A stretch of 8,604 nucleotides of DNA, from positions 1-8,604 of the forward strand of contig CADBTX010000134.1 in the NCBI GenBank assembly GCA_902797705.1, written 5' to 3'. Position 1 is the first letter of the stretch. Each line of letters starts with the position of its first letter. The notes under the pieces are model-generated. The model was not told the origin of the DNA. It saw nothing but the letters and a program-made list of their open reading frames with translations, and did no database searches. The DNA is from an uncultured Lachnospiraceae bacterium (GTDB lineage Bacteria > Bacillota > Clostridia > Lachnospirales > Lachnospiraceae). Of this stretch, positions 1 to 5,881 are shown in pieces. The translations under genes and the position numbers were made by a program.

Positions 1-839
1 CTCGGCTGCTTAAAGCCAAGGACATAGGCATGCAGTACCTGCCCTTCGGTCTTAAAGCCGCTTCTCATACCGCCATATACCTGATCCCCGAGGAGCGGAT
101 GACCGATACTCGCCATATGGACCCTTATCTGGTGGGTCCTGCCGGTCTCAAGAGCGCACTCGATATATGTAAGATCCCCGAAGTTTTCAAGAACGTGAAA
201 ATGGGTCACTGCCCTTTTGCCATCCGGAGTCACAGCCATCTTCTTCCGGTCATTCTTTGACCTTCCTATAGGCTTATCAATAACCCCGTCTTCCACTATA
301 TTCCCGTTTACAATGGCCCGGTAAAGCCTTCTGATCGAATGCTCCTTAAGCTGCTCCGCGATGGAGGCATGGGCCCTGTCATTTTTGCATACGATGACGG
401 AGCCGGTGGTATCCTTATCTATCCTGTGGACTATGCCGGGTCTTAGGACGCCGTTAATACCGGAGAGATCCTTACAGTGAAATAATAGCGCATTTACCAT
501 GGTACCGCTGAAGTGGCCGTTGGAGGGATGCACCACCATGCCCTTCGGCTTATTTACCACCAGCACATCACTGTCTTCATAGAGTATATCAAGCTCAATA
601 TCCTCCGGAAGAATGTCCGGTATCCTGGATTCCGGTACCCTCAGGGTCACCCTGTCCCCTTCCGAAAGACGTATGCTGCTTTTTCCGGCTTTTTTACCGT
701 TTACCGATGCAGCCCCCTCGGAAATAAGACGGCTTACATAGCTTCTTGAAAGGGAAGCTTCCACTCCGGACAGAAAGGTATCTATACGGAGACCGTTCGA
801 ATCCTCATCTGCAACTATGCTTATCTCCCGCTCACTCAT
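1..839 (-). CDS. rluD: RluD-family 23S rRNA pseudouridine synthase (3' end cut by window)
   Basis: This enzyme would convert specific uridines in large-subunit rRNA to pseudouridine in the cytoplasm. The visible 279 codons start with MSEREISIVA. An S4-like RNA-binding domain lies at about residues 15-70 (GLRIDTFLS, then VNGKKAGKSSIRLSEGD). The catalytic domain follows: NKPKGMVVHPS (about 97-106), the signature HRIDKDTTG (138-146) with catalytic Asp141, RLYRAIVNG, and ETGRTHQIRVHM (231-242). The family is usually about 300-325 residues, so roughly 25-45 C-terminal residues lie outside the window. The ATG overlaps the end of lspA by 8 bp (ATGAGTGA), and an AAGGAAG site lies just upstream inside lspA, so translation is probably coupled. 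The RluA/RluC/RluD family is certain; the exact target uridines cannot be told from sequence. Confidence 0.93.
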   Translation of the reverse strand, partial: MSEREISIVADEDSNGLRIDTFLSGVEASLSRSYVSRLISEGAASVNGKKAGKSSIRLSEGDRVTLRVPESRIPDILPEDIELDILYEDSDVLVVNKPKGMVVHPSNGHFSGTMVNALLFHCKDLSGINGVLRPGIVHRIDKDTTGSVIVCKNDRAHASIAEQLKEHSIRRLYRAIVNGNIVEDGVIDKPIGRSKNDRKKMAVTPDGKRAVTHFHVLENFGDLTYIECALETGRTHQIRVHMASIGHPLLGDQVYGGMRSGFKTEGQVLHAYVLGFKQP

Positions 840-1392
840 CTTCTTCCTTTATCATGGATGAATGGAGATGGAGCTTCGGATCATTGGCCTTCTTCATATT
901 AAGGTCATCCTCCTTATATACAAAGAGTATGAGTATGGCCAGGGCAAAGGAGGATACCGTAACATAGATATCCGCCACATTGAAGATGGGGAAATTTATA
1001 TAAATGATATAGATAAAGTCAACAACGGAACCTGTCTTCAGCCTGTCGATGAAATTTCCTATGGCACCGGCGGTTATCAGGCAGATAAAAAACTTGAGTA
1101 TGGTATATTTCTTTGTGGCGGGAAGCCTTATCAGTAAATAGGCCATGATCAGAATGAAGATAAGGGACACCGCCAGGAAAAAGTAACGATGCCCGTAAAG
1201 TATGCCGAAGGCTCCGCCCCTGTTTCCCCCTTCCAGAAAGCGTAATACCAGAACGTCCTTTATGATGGGAAGATCTTCCTTTCCCATAAGGTATCTGACT
1301 GCAAGAGACTTTGTATACTGATCCAGGGCAACCAGAGCGGCTATGAACAGGGTGCAGAGAATAAATGATTTGAATTTCGCGGTTTTGCTCAT
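832..1392 (-). CDS. lspA: Lipoprotein signal peptidase (signal peptidase II)
   Basis: This integral membrane aspartyl protease removes the signal peptide of prolipoproteins after diacylglyceryl modification of the lipobox cysteine. The 186 residues show the family pattern: a first membrane segment ending in DQYTK (24-28), NRGGAFG (57-63), two further hydrophobic segments (about 70-90 and 98-113), GNFIDR (112-117), VVDF (123-126), and FNVAD (137-141) leading into the last segment. The expected catalytic pair is Asp116 and Asp141, with Asn113 and Asn138 nearby. After the last segment is a charged tail of about 27 residues (EDDLNMKK to MIKEEDE), somewhat longer than usual, whose DNA also holds the ribosome site of the next gene. 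It starts 3 nt after the aroB stop. The nearest good Shine-Dalgarno (AAAGGA) is about 13 nt away, so coupling to aroB translation is likely. A candidate substrate, the carboxypeptidase lipoprotein, is encoded in the same window. Confidence 0.97.
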   Translation of the reverse strand: MSKTAKFKSFILCTLFIAALVALDQYTKSLAVRYLMGKEDLPIIKDVLVLRFLEGGNRGGAFGILYGHRYFFLAVSLIFILIMAYLLIRLPATKKYTILKFFICLITAGAIGNFIDRLKTGSVVDFIYIIYINFPIFNVADIYVTVSSFALAILILFVYKEDDLNMKKANDPKLHLHSSMIKEEDE

Positions 1393-1395
1393 TAA

Positions 1396-2499
1396 TTAAT
1401 CTTCGTCCTTTATAATAAGTTCGTTTATGCCCATTAAGAGCTCTTCATCGGTTACGGTACTGTCGATAACGGCCTTTCCGACCTTCTTTAACAGTATGAA
1501 TCTTATCTTTCCGTTATCCATTTTCTTATCCAGCTTTGTGATCTTTAAGATCTCACCTGCGTCGGCTTCATCAGGCAGGGAAAGAGGCAGATTAAAGGGC
1601 AGGAACATATCCCTTATCTCATAATACTCTTCCGTGTCAATATTGCCCCGTTTATAGGAAATAAAGGAAGCGGCGATCATCCCGAGAGCGACGCACTCCC
1701 CGTGGAGCAATTTGAAATCCATGTATTTCTCGATGGCGTGGCCTATGGTGTGGCCGAAATTAAGAATGGCCCTCATGCCTTTTTCTGTGGGATCCTGCTC
1801 AACCACAAAGGCCTTGATCTTAAGGGATTCATAGATCATCTTCTTAAGGACTTCGCTGTCGAGGTCGTTGATCTCATTAAAGTGGTTTATCAGCCATTCA
1901 TAATAGGAATTATCACGGATAAGCCCGTGCTTTATTATCTCCCCCATGCCGGAAGCAAATTCCCTTTTCGGAAGGGTGTTCAGAAAAGAAGTGTTGATAT
2001 ATACGAGGCAGGGCTGATGAAAGGCCCCGACCATGTTCTTATAAGCATAGAGATCAACGCCGGTCTTACCTCCGACGGAACTGTCGGTCTGGGAAAGAAG
2101 GGTGGTGGGAAGCTGGATAAAGCGGATGCCCCGCAGATATACAGCGCTTGCAAAACCGGCCATGTCTCCTATCACACCGCCTCCAAGGGCAATGATAAGA
2201 TCCTTCCTGTCAAATTCCTTTTTTATAAGGACCGTAAGGATATCCCTGACCCGGTCCAGATTCTTATTCTCCTCACCGGCAGGTACCGTGAGGGTAAAAA
2301 GCTCTTTGAATGAAGACAAGCAGCTGTCATATACGGTTTTTAAGTGATGTTTTTCAACATTGCTGTCGGTAACTATGAGGGCCTTCCTGTCGGAAAGCTG
2401 AAGCATAGAGAGTTTTGACGGCAGCTGGTCTAATGAATCCTCTATAAAAATATGGTATCCCGGACCGGATACAGTGTCTTTTATGTCAATTGAGGGCAT
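1396..2499 (-). CDS. aroB: 3-dehydroquinate synthase
   Basis: It catalyses the second step of the shikimate pathway, converting DAHP to 3-dehydroquinate with catalytic NAD+ and a divalent metal in the cytoplasm. From the chosen start (MPSIDIKD) the protein is 367 residues, typical for AroB. The motifs appear in order: PAGEENK (73-79), GGGVIGDMAGF (106-116), QLPTTLLSQTDSSVGGKTG (129-147), KNMVGAFHQP (154-163), GMGEIIKHG (184-192), NFGHTIGHAIE (247-257) and LLHGE (264-268). Glu187, His250 and His266 match the metal ligands. The reading frame is open upstream to an ATG at 2541, but that codon lies inside a terminator hairpin. The ATG at 2499 has AAAGGA at good spacing (AAAGGATCAGAAATG), so it is preferred. 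The gene heads a group with lspA and rluD. An aro gene here is not functionally linked to its wall-related neighbours. Confidence 0.97.
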   Translation of the reverse strand: MPSIDIKDTVSGPGYHIFIEDSLDQLPSKLSMLQLSDRKALIVTDSNVEKHHLKTVYDSCLSSFKELFTLTVPAGEENKNLDRVRDILTVLIKKEFDRKDLIIALGGGVIGDMAGFASAVYLRGIRFIQLPTTLLSQTDSSVGGKTGVDLYAYKNMVGAFHQPCLVYINTSFLNTLPKREFASGMGEIIKHGLIRDNSYYEWLINHFNEINDLDSEVLKKMIYESLKIKAFVVEQDPTEKGMRAILNFGHTIGHAIEKYMDFKLLHGECVALGMIAASFISYKRGNIDTEEYYEIRDMFLPFNLPLSLPDEADAGEILKITKLDKKMDNGKIRFILLKKVGKAVIDSTVTDEELLMGINELIIKDED

Positions 2500-2512
2500 T
2501 TCTGATCCTTTC

Positions 2513-2550
2513 AAACAAAAAACAAGCAGAGATATGAACATCTCTGCCTG
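2513..2550 (-). terminator. Intrinsic terminator after sepF / hairpin upstream of aroB
   Basis: On the minus strand GCAGAGAT and ATCTCTGC form a perfect 8-bp stem around a 6-nt loop (GTTCAT). It extends to 11 bp (CAGGCAGAGAT with ATCTCTGCTTG) by a G-U, an A-U and a C-G pair. The T-rich run TTGTTTTTTGTTT follows directly. It lies 28 bp past the sepF stop, the right place to end the P-loop-hlyD-yggS-sepF transcript. It also sits immediately downstream of the promoter predicted for aroB, so it may act as an early attenuator or 5' stem of the aroB mRNA. The stem is only moderately GC-rich, so termination may be partial. Confidence 0.8.
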
Positions 2551-2552
2551 TC

Positions 2553-2581
2553 ATTATATCATAATCACTTTAATTTTTTAA
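2553..2581 (-). promoter_or_regulatory. Predicted extended -10 SigA promoter for aroB-lspA-rluD
   Basis: On the minus strand a perfect TATAAT (2558-2553) is preceded by TGA (2561-2559), which gives the extended -10 form TGnTATAAT. A weak -35 candidate, TTAAAA (2581-2576), lies 17 bp upstream at the end of sepF. The expected start of transcription, about 7 nt past the -10, falls at the foot of the terminator-like hairpin. Seen directly: the motifs and the spacing. Inferred: that they are used. Confidence 0.6.
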
Positions 2582-3102
2582 AATCGGCCACCGGCAACCC
2601 TTGCGAACTCATAAGCCTTGCTGTTCTGTGAAACAGAAGGACTCTCGGTGGAATTGTCTCCTGAAAGCTCTACGCTCTTAGGAGCGATGATAAAGATGTA
2701 ACTGGAGATCTTTACCATATTACCGCTTAATGCATAGGTGGCACCGGAAACGGTGTTTACGATCTTCTCGGCGATGCCTTCATTAACGCCGTCAAGATTC
2801 AGCACAACAGTGCGGTCCGAAAGAAGGGAATCGATGATATCGCAGACCTCGGTGTCTGAGGTGGGCCTGAACATCGTGATCTCACGATCGGAATCTACGC
2901 TGCCCTTGCTCTTCCTTGAGGAACGCATGGGAGTGATCTTTGCCTTTCTTGCAGGCTCCTCTTCCTTACGCTCTTTTCTCCCGAATAAGCCTCTCTGCTC
3001 TTCTTCCTCTTCTTCCTCTTCTATAAAATCATCATCATCATAATACTCGTCGTCTTCATCATTTAAGCTGAAAGTATTCATGATCTTGTCAAAAAAGCTC
3101 AT
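2578..3102 (-). CDS. sepF: Cell division protein SepF
   Basis: SepF is a membrane-associated FtsZ partner that helps tether and align the Z-ring in Gram-positive bacteria. The 174-residue product begins with the amphipathic membrane-binding segment MSFFDKIMNTF. A very acidic, low-complexity linker follows (about 15-36, with runs of Asp and eight Glu in a row), then a basic stretch (about 41-67). The conserved SepF core is at about 75-145: ITMFRPTSDTEVCDIIDSLL, RTVVLNLDGV, EKIVNTVSGATYALSGNMVKI and IFIIAPKSV. A Ser/Asn-rich tail of about 30 residues ends in ARVAGGRF. The start overlaps the yggS stop by 4 bp (ATGA), and a strong GGGAGG site 9 nt upstream lies inside yggS. It is the last gene before an intrinsic terminator. 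The acidic linker is encoded by GAR/GAY triplet runs that could vary in length between strains. Confidence 0.96.
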   Translation of the reverse strand: MSFFDKIMNTFSLNDEDDEYYDDDDFIEEEEEEEEQRGLFGRKERKEEEPARKAKITPMRSSRKSKGSVDSDREITMFRPTSDTEVCDIIDSLLSDRTVVLNLDGVNEGIAEKIVNTVSGATYALSGNMVKISSYIFIIAPKSVELSGDNSTESPSVSQNSKAYEFARVAGGRF

Positions 3103-3851
3103 TGGTTAAATCCTCCCTGTAATCCGTAGTCACGCTCTCCAAAAATCCCTGTTCCCACACGTACCATGGTGGCCCCCTCTTCCACAGCGACCACATAATC
3201 ATTGGTCATTCCGAAGGATAACACATCAAGAAACCTGCCGGGACGCGTGTTCTCACGGTTTACATAGTACATCTTATTTGAATTTATGTCAACAGCTTTT
3301 TTAATCATTTTTTTAAAAAGTTCACGGTTTTTTTCCGAATTATCAACGTTTGGAGCGATACACATAAGTCCCCGGAGGGTAATTTTCGGTAAACCAATTA
3401 TTTTGTCAACCAATTCTGTAACCCTGTCATAGCTGACCCCGAATTTTGAATCTTCATCTCCTATGTTTATCTCCACCAGAATATCCTGGCTCACATCTTT
3501 TTTTACGCACTGGCGGCTTATCTCCTCAGCCAGTTCAAAGGAATCCACGCTGTGGATAAGCTTCACCTTTCCCGCGATATACTTTACCTTATTCTTCTGA
3601 AGGTGGCCTATCATATGCCAGTTGATATCAGAGGGCATCTCTTCCATCTTCCGGGTGAGTTCCTGGACCTTGTTTTCACCGAAATCCCTGATCCCGGCAT
3701 CATAGGCCTCCATTATGAGATCAACGGGTTTGGTTTTTGACACTGCGATGAGGGTCACTTCCGAAATGTCCCTTCCGGCTCTTTCGCAGGCCTTTTCAAT
3801 ATTTTCCTGAACTTCCTTAAGATTTTTCCTGACATCCAAAGCCATAATCAT
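3099..3851 (-). CDS. yggS: YggS/PLPBP-family pyridoxal 5'-phosphate homeostasis protein
   Basis: This is a cytoplasmic PLP-binding protein of the alanine-racemase-like TIM-barrel fold. The family affects PLP and amino-acid balance and has no established catalytic reaction. The 250 residues show AVSKTKP (36-42) with Lys39 as the expected PLP Schiff-base lysine, FGENKVQE (57-64), WHMIGHLQKNKVK (78-90), HSVDS (100-104), VEINIGDEDSKFG (126-138), GLMCIAP (161-167), LSFGMTNDY (211-219) and the phosphate-binding VRVGTGIFG (230-238). Two starts are possible. The ATG at 3851 can use the distal AAGGG 6 nt upstream. The ATG at 3845 (residue 3) can use the proximal AAGGGA at similar spacing. It lies 64 bp after the HlyD-like gene and overlaps sepF by 4 bp. 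The yggS-sepF pairing is common in Gram-positive division clusters, for reasons not fully understood. Confidence 0.95.
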   Translation of the reverse strand: MIMALDVRKNLKEVQENIEKACERAGRDISEVTLIAVSKTKPVDLIMEAYDAGIRDFGENKVQELTRKMEEMPSDINWHMIGHLQKNKVKYIAGKVKLIHSVDSFELAEEISRQCVKKDVSQDILVEINIGDEDSKFGVSYDRVTELVDKIIGLPKITLRGLMCIAPNVDNSEKNRELFKKMIKKAVDINSNKMYYVNRENTRPGRFLDVLSFGMTNDYVVAVEEGATMVRVGTGIFGERDYGLQGGFNQ

Positions 3852-3872
3852 TCCCTTCCCTTAATTTCCTTA
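3852..3872 (-). promoter_or_regulatory. Tandem Shine-Dalgarno-like purine tract before yggS
   Basis: The minus strand reads AAGGAAATTAAGGGAAGGGA right up to the yggS ATG. Three overlapping Shine-Dalgarno-like cores are visible (AAGGA, AAGGG, AAGGGA). They give good spacing to two alternative in-frame ATG codons 6 nt apart, so the start of yggS cannot be settled from sequence alone. The remaining part of the 64-bp gap shows no clear promoter or hairpin. Confidence 0.6.
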
Positions 3873-3915
3873 AGCCGCGTTACGTCATCCGGAGCACAAT
3901 AGTCAGCCGTTATTT

Positions 3916-5358
3916 TCAGAGATTTGTATCAAATACAAAATCCGCGTCCTTTACGCTGCTGCCGTCAAGCACTATATGATCATAGACCCGGAGACCGTAG
4001 GTGGTCCCGGATTCCACAATGGAATATTCCTTATTTGAATAGAGTGCATTTATCTTGGTAAAATCAGCGTAACCGTTATTCATGTTATAAACCCCGGTAA
4101 GGGAAGCCTTGTCGCTGACGGTAAAGGTCTCATCGGAATCCGGTTTAATAAGTATATCTCCGGGATTAAGGACCATGGTGTCGATATATACCCGTCCGTC
4201 CTGCTTATCATATACCTTTGCGTCAACGAATTCAGTGCTCCTTGTGCCGTCCTCAAGATAGGCTTCTCTTATGAAGCCGTCGGAATCCGAGGCGCCGCCC
4301 TTTGTCAGGAATTCCTCCGGGATAGTATAAAACTGCATGTTCACAATGGAGGAGTTGGGGATCTTTAAGCCCTCTTTTTCGTCCGTAAGAAGCTCCACAT
4401 CGATATAGCGGTCCTGGGCAAAGGTTATCATGGAATTGGTGAATGTGAGCATCAGGTACTTCCCGTCCTGATTATTCAGGATGCCGATAAGCCCCCAGGA
4501 CGTGTTGCCGTTCTTTAAGAATCGGACGTTGATATACTTTCCCTCGGTGAACTGGTCTTCCCAGCTCTCATCCCATTTTAGTATGAGCGACCATTTTTCC
4601 CCGGTCACAAGCCGGTAAAGGTCATCCCCCGAAGACACCAGGGCATTGTCTGTACGCATATTCCGGGGATGATGGCTCTCTTCGAAGGTGTCGGCGCAGA
4701 CCCCTTCAGCATTAAGGGTCTCGAGGCCGTCTGTGGAATAGATCACTATGCCGCTGTCCGGGGCATAGCCCATATCCAGGGAGTTATCGGGGATCATGTT
4801 TCCCGACAGGGAATTTAAGGTGTTAAGCAGGTTTTCGTTTGTGATCCTTGAAATGGTGCCGTTTAGGGAATACTTAAAATCGTAGACCGAAGAAAAGAGA
4901 TTGTCCTTATAGGACTTTCTGTAAGTCACAAGCTCATCCCTTATCTCGGTAAGATCTCCTTCAGTAAGGTCGGAGTGCATCGCCTGCTTCGACTTCAGTA
5001 TATCTGAAAGGGTGCCGCTCTCATCTATGGAATATACAAGAGCGCCTTTTGAAACCCTCTGATTTTCGTGGGTATAGAAATTGACATAGCCGTTGTTCAT
5101 GCTCTGAACAACCATCTCTTCCCTTATGGCCACAGCCCTTCCGGTGGTGTTCTTGGCCAGGGTGCCGAGTTTTACTTCATAGCCGGCAATGGTGGTCTTT
5201 CTGCTGGCCATTATGATCATGATGATAATGTATACAAAAATAAAGCCAAAGACAGGAATCCCGAGATTCATCCGGTTAAGGGAATGCCTCTCGAATTTCC
5301 TGACTTTGACATTTTTACCTTCCTGGCTTCTCTTTGAGACAACCTTCCGTTTACGCAA
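3916..5358 (-). CDS. HlyD-like membrane-anchored adaptor protein of unknown partner
   Basis: The 480-residue product has a highly basic cytoplasmic N-terminus (RKRKVVSKRS, then VKVRKFERH), one hydrophobic membrane segment (about 32-51), and a large predicted extracytoplasmic region. Residues about 72-112 resemble the first half of an HlyD-type barrel-sandwich hybrid (MNNGYVNFYTHENQRVSKG), and about 193-215 may supply the second half. Mostly beta-like segments follow, with LKIPNSSIV (331-339), LNPGDILIKP (397-406) and a C-terminal block containing GVYNMNNGYADF and YGLRVYDHIVLDG. The start is TTG at 5358, overlapping the upstream stop by 8 bp with AAAGG 9 nt before it. An in-frame ATG at residue 30 is the fallback and would keep the membrane segment. 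No ABC transporter, permease or outer-membrane channel is adjacent, so 'efflux adaptor' is a fold-level description only. The family assignment is recognition-based and the function is unknown. Confidence 0.75.
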   Translation of the reverse strand: MRKRKVVSKRSQEGKNVKVRKFERHSLNRMNLGIPVFGFIFVYIIIMIIMASRKTTIAGYEVKLGTLAKNTTGRAVAIREEMVVQSMNNGYVNFYTHENQRVSKGALVYSIDESGTLSDILKSKQAMHSDLTEGDLTEIRDELVTYRKSYKDNLFSSVYDFKYSLNGTISRITNENLLNTLNSLSGNMIPDNSLDMGYAPDSGIVIYSTDGLETLNAEGVCADTFEESHHPRNMRTDNALVSSGDDLYRLVTGEKWSLILKWDESWEDQFTEGKYINVRFLKNGNTSWGLIGILNNQDGKYLMLTFTNSMITFAQDRYIDVELLTDEKEGLKIPNSSIVNMQFYTIPEEFLTKGGASDSDGFIREAYLEDGTRSTEFVDAKVYDKQDGRVYIDTMVLNPGDILIKPDSDETFTVSDKASLTGVYNMNNGYADFTKINALYSNKEYSIVESGTTYGLRVYDHIVLDGSSVKDADFVFDTNL

Positions 5359-5773
5359 AATCCAAAACCTTTTCCTGCAGATCTGAAGGAAGGTCTTCCT
5401 TTTTACCGGTAAAGCTCAGAGTCAGGGATACATCGCATTTGTTACTGATATCTTCAAGTTTCTTGATAAGATCGACGGCGTCTTTGGGACTGCCTAAAGA
5501 TGTAATGATAAGGAGTTTATCTACGAAAAGCTGTTCGAGATCGTGATCGGCACTCATTATGCCGCTTATGAATCCGTAAAATTCTTCGGCTCCGTTGATT
5601 TTATAATCACTGATATTAACGAATCTCACCGTGTTTTTGATCTCAAACATATGTGAAAGATCGTTATCCAGAAATACTACGTTTCCTCTTGCGTTCTGTG
5701 CCGCTTCGGAAACCTTCTCTAAAAGAAATTTGGTCTTACCCTGTCCTTTTTCCGCTACAATAAGCTTGATCAT
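5351..5773 (-). CDS. Small uncharacterised P-loop nucleotide-binding protein
   Basis: The product is 140 residues, with no signal peptide or membrane segment, so it is probably cytoplasmic. It begins MIKLIVAEKGQGKTK, with a Walker A match A-x4-G-K-T at residues 7-14 directly after the first predicted beta strand. NVVFLDND (31-38) and LEQLFVDKLLIITSLG (79-94) are hydrophobic strands ending in acidic or small residues and are candidates for Walker B and sensor positions; which Asp acts is unclear. The rest alternates helix and strand (DAVDLIKKLEDISNKCDVSLTLSFTG), as in a compact P-loop NTPase. It is too short for a PilT or AAA+ protein, although such proteins are sometimes loosely named that way. 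It is the first gene after the promoter at 5853-5881, with AGGGG 9 nt before its ATG. Its stop overlaps the start of the HlyD-like gene by 8 bp, so the two are probably co-translated. I do not recognise a characterised homologue. Confidence 0.8.
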   Translation of the reverse strand: MIKLIVAEKGQGKTKFLLEKVSEAAQNARGNVVFLDNDLSHMFEIKNTVRFVNISDYKINGAEEFYGFISGIMSADHDLEQLFVDKLLIITSLGSPKDAVDLIKKLEDISNKCDVSLTLSFTGKKEDLPSDLQEKVLDFA

Positions 5774-5852
5774 AAGAAAATACCCCTGCCGCAGGCTTCT
5801 TGTGCCCGCCTGTCCCGTGCCTGCCCGGAACCGGCTACCCGGTTACCAGGAT
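5774..5852 (-). promoter_or_regulatory. GC-rich structured leader of the P-loop/hlyD/yggS/sepF transcript
   Basis: About 75 nt separate the predicted transcription start from the P-loop gene ATG. The region is richer in G and C than the flanking genes. It contains a perfect 6-bp hairpin, AACCGG-GTAG-CCGGTT (5844-5829). Downstream, GCCTGC (5796-5791) can pair either with upstream GCAGGC (5824-5819) or, in a short hairpin, with the GCAGG (5795-5785 region) that leads into the AGGGG ribosome site (5787-5783). No U-run follows the hairpins, so they do not look like terminators. Regulation by the alternative pairing is inference. Confidence 0.4.
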
Positions 5853-5881
5853 ATTATACCTTATTCTCTCTACTTTATCAA
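5853..5881 (-). promoter_or_regulatory. Near-consensus SigA promoter for the P-loop/hlyD/yggS/sepF operon
   Basis: On the minus strand TTGATA (5881-5876) is followed after exactly 17 bp by a perfect TATAAT (5858-5853). The -35 lies inside the last codons of the carboxypeptidase gene and the -10 lies just past its stop. This is the best promoter match I noticed in the window, and it divides the wall-synthesis block from the sepF block even though all genes point the same way. Confidence 0.75.

Noticed and set aside
30..749. Plus-strand frames of 70-80 codons opposite the pseudouridine synthase gene
   Set aside because: They are antisense to an intact RluD-family frame that runs off the window edge, and they show no domain or ribosome site.
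1702..2313. 203-codon open frame on the plus strand
   Set aside because: It lies entirely antisense to aroB, whose motifs are intact; its translation shows no recognisable domain. It is a shadow of codon bias.
2500..2541. Longer aroB start at the ATG at 2541 (14 extra residues)
   Set aside because: That ATG is inside the terminator hairpin and has no Shine-Dalgarno, while the ATG at 2499 has AAAGGA at good spacing and gives the usual AroB length.
5829..5844. AACCGG/CCGGTT hairpin as a terminator after the carboxypeptidase gene
   Set aside because: The stem is short and no T-run follows on the minus strand; it also lies downstream of a strong promoter, so a leader structure is more likely.
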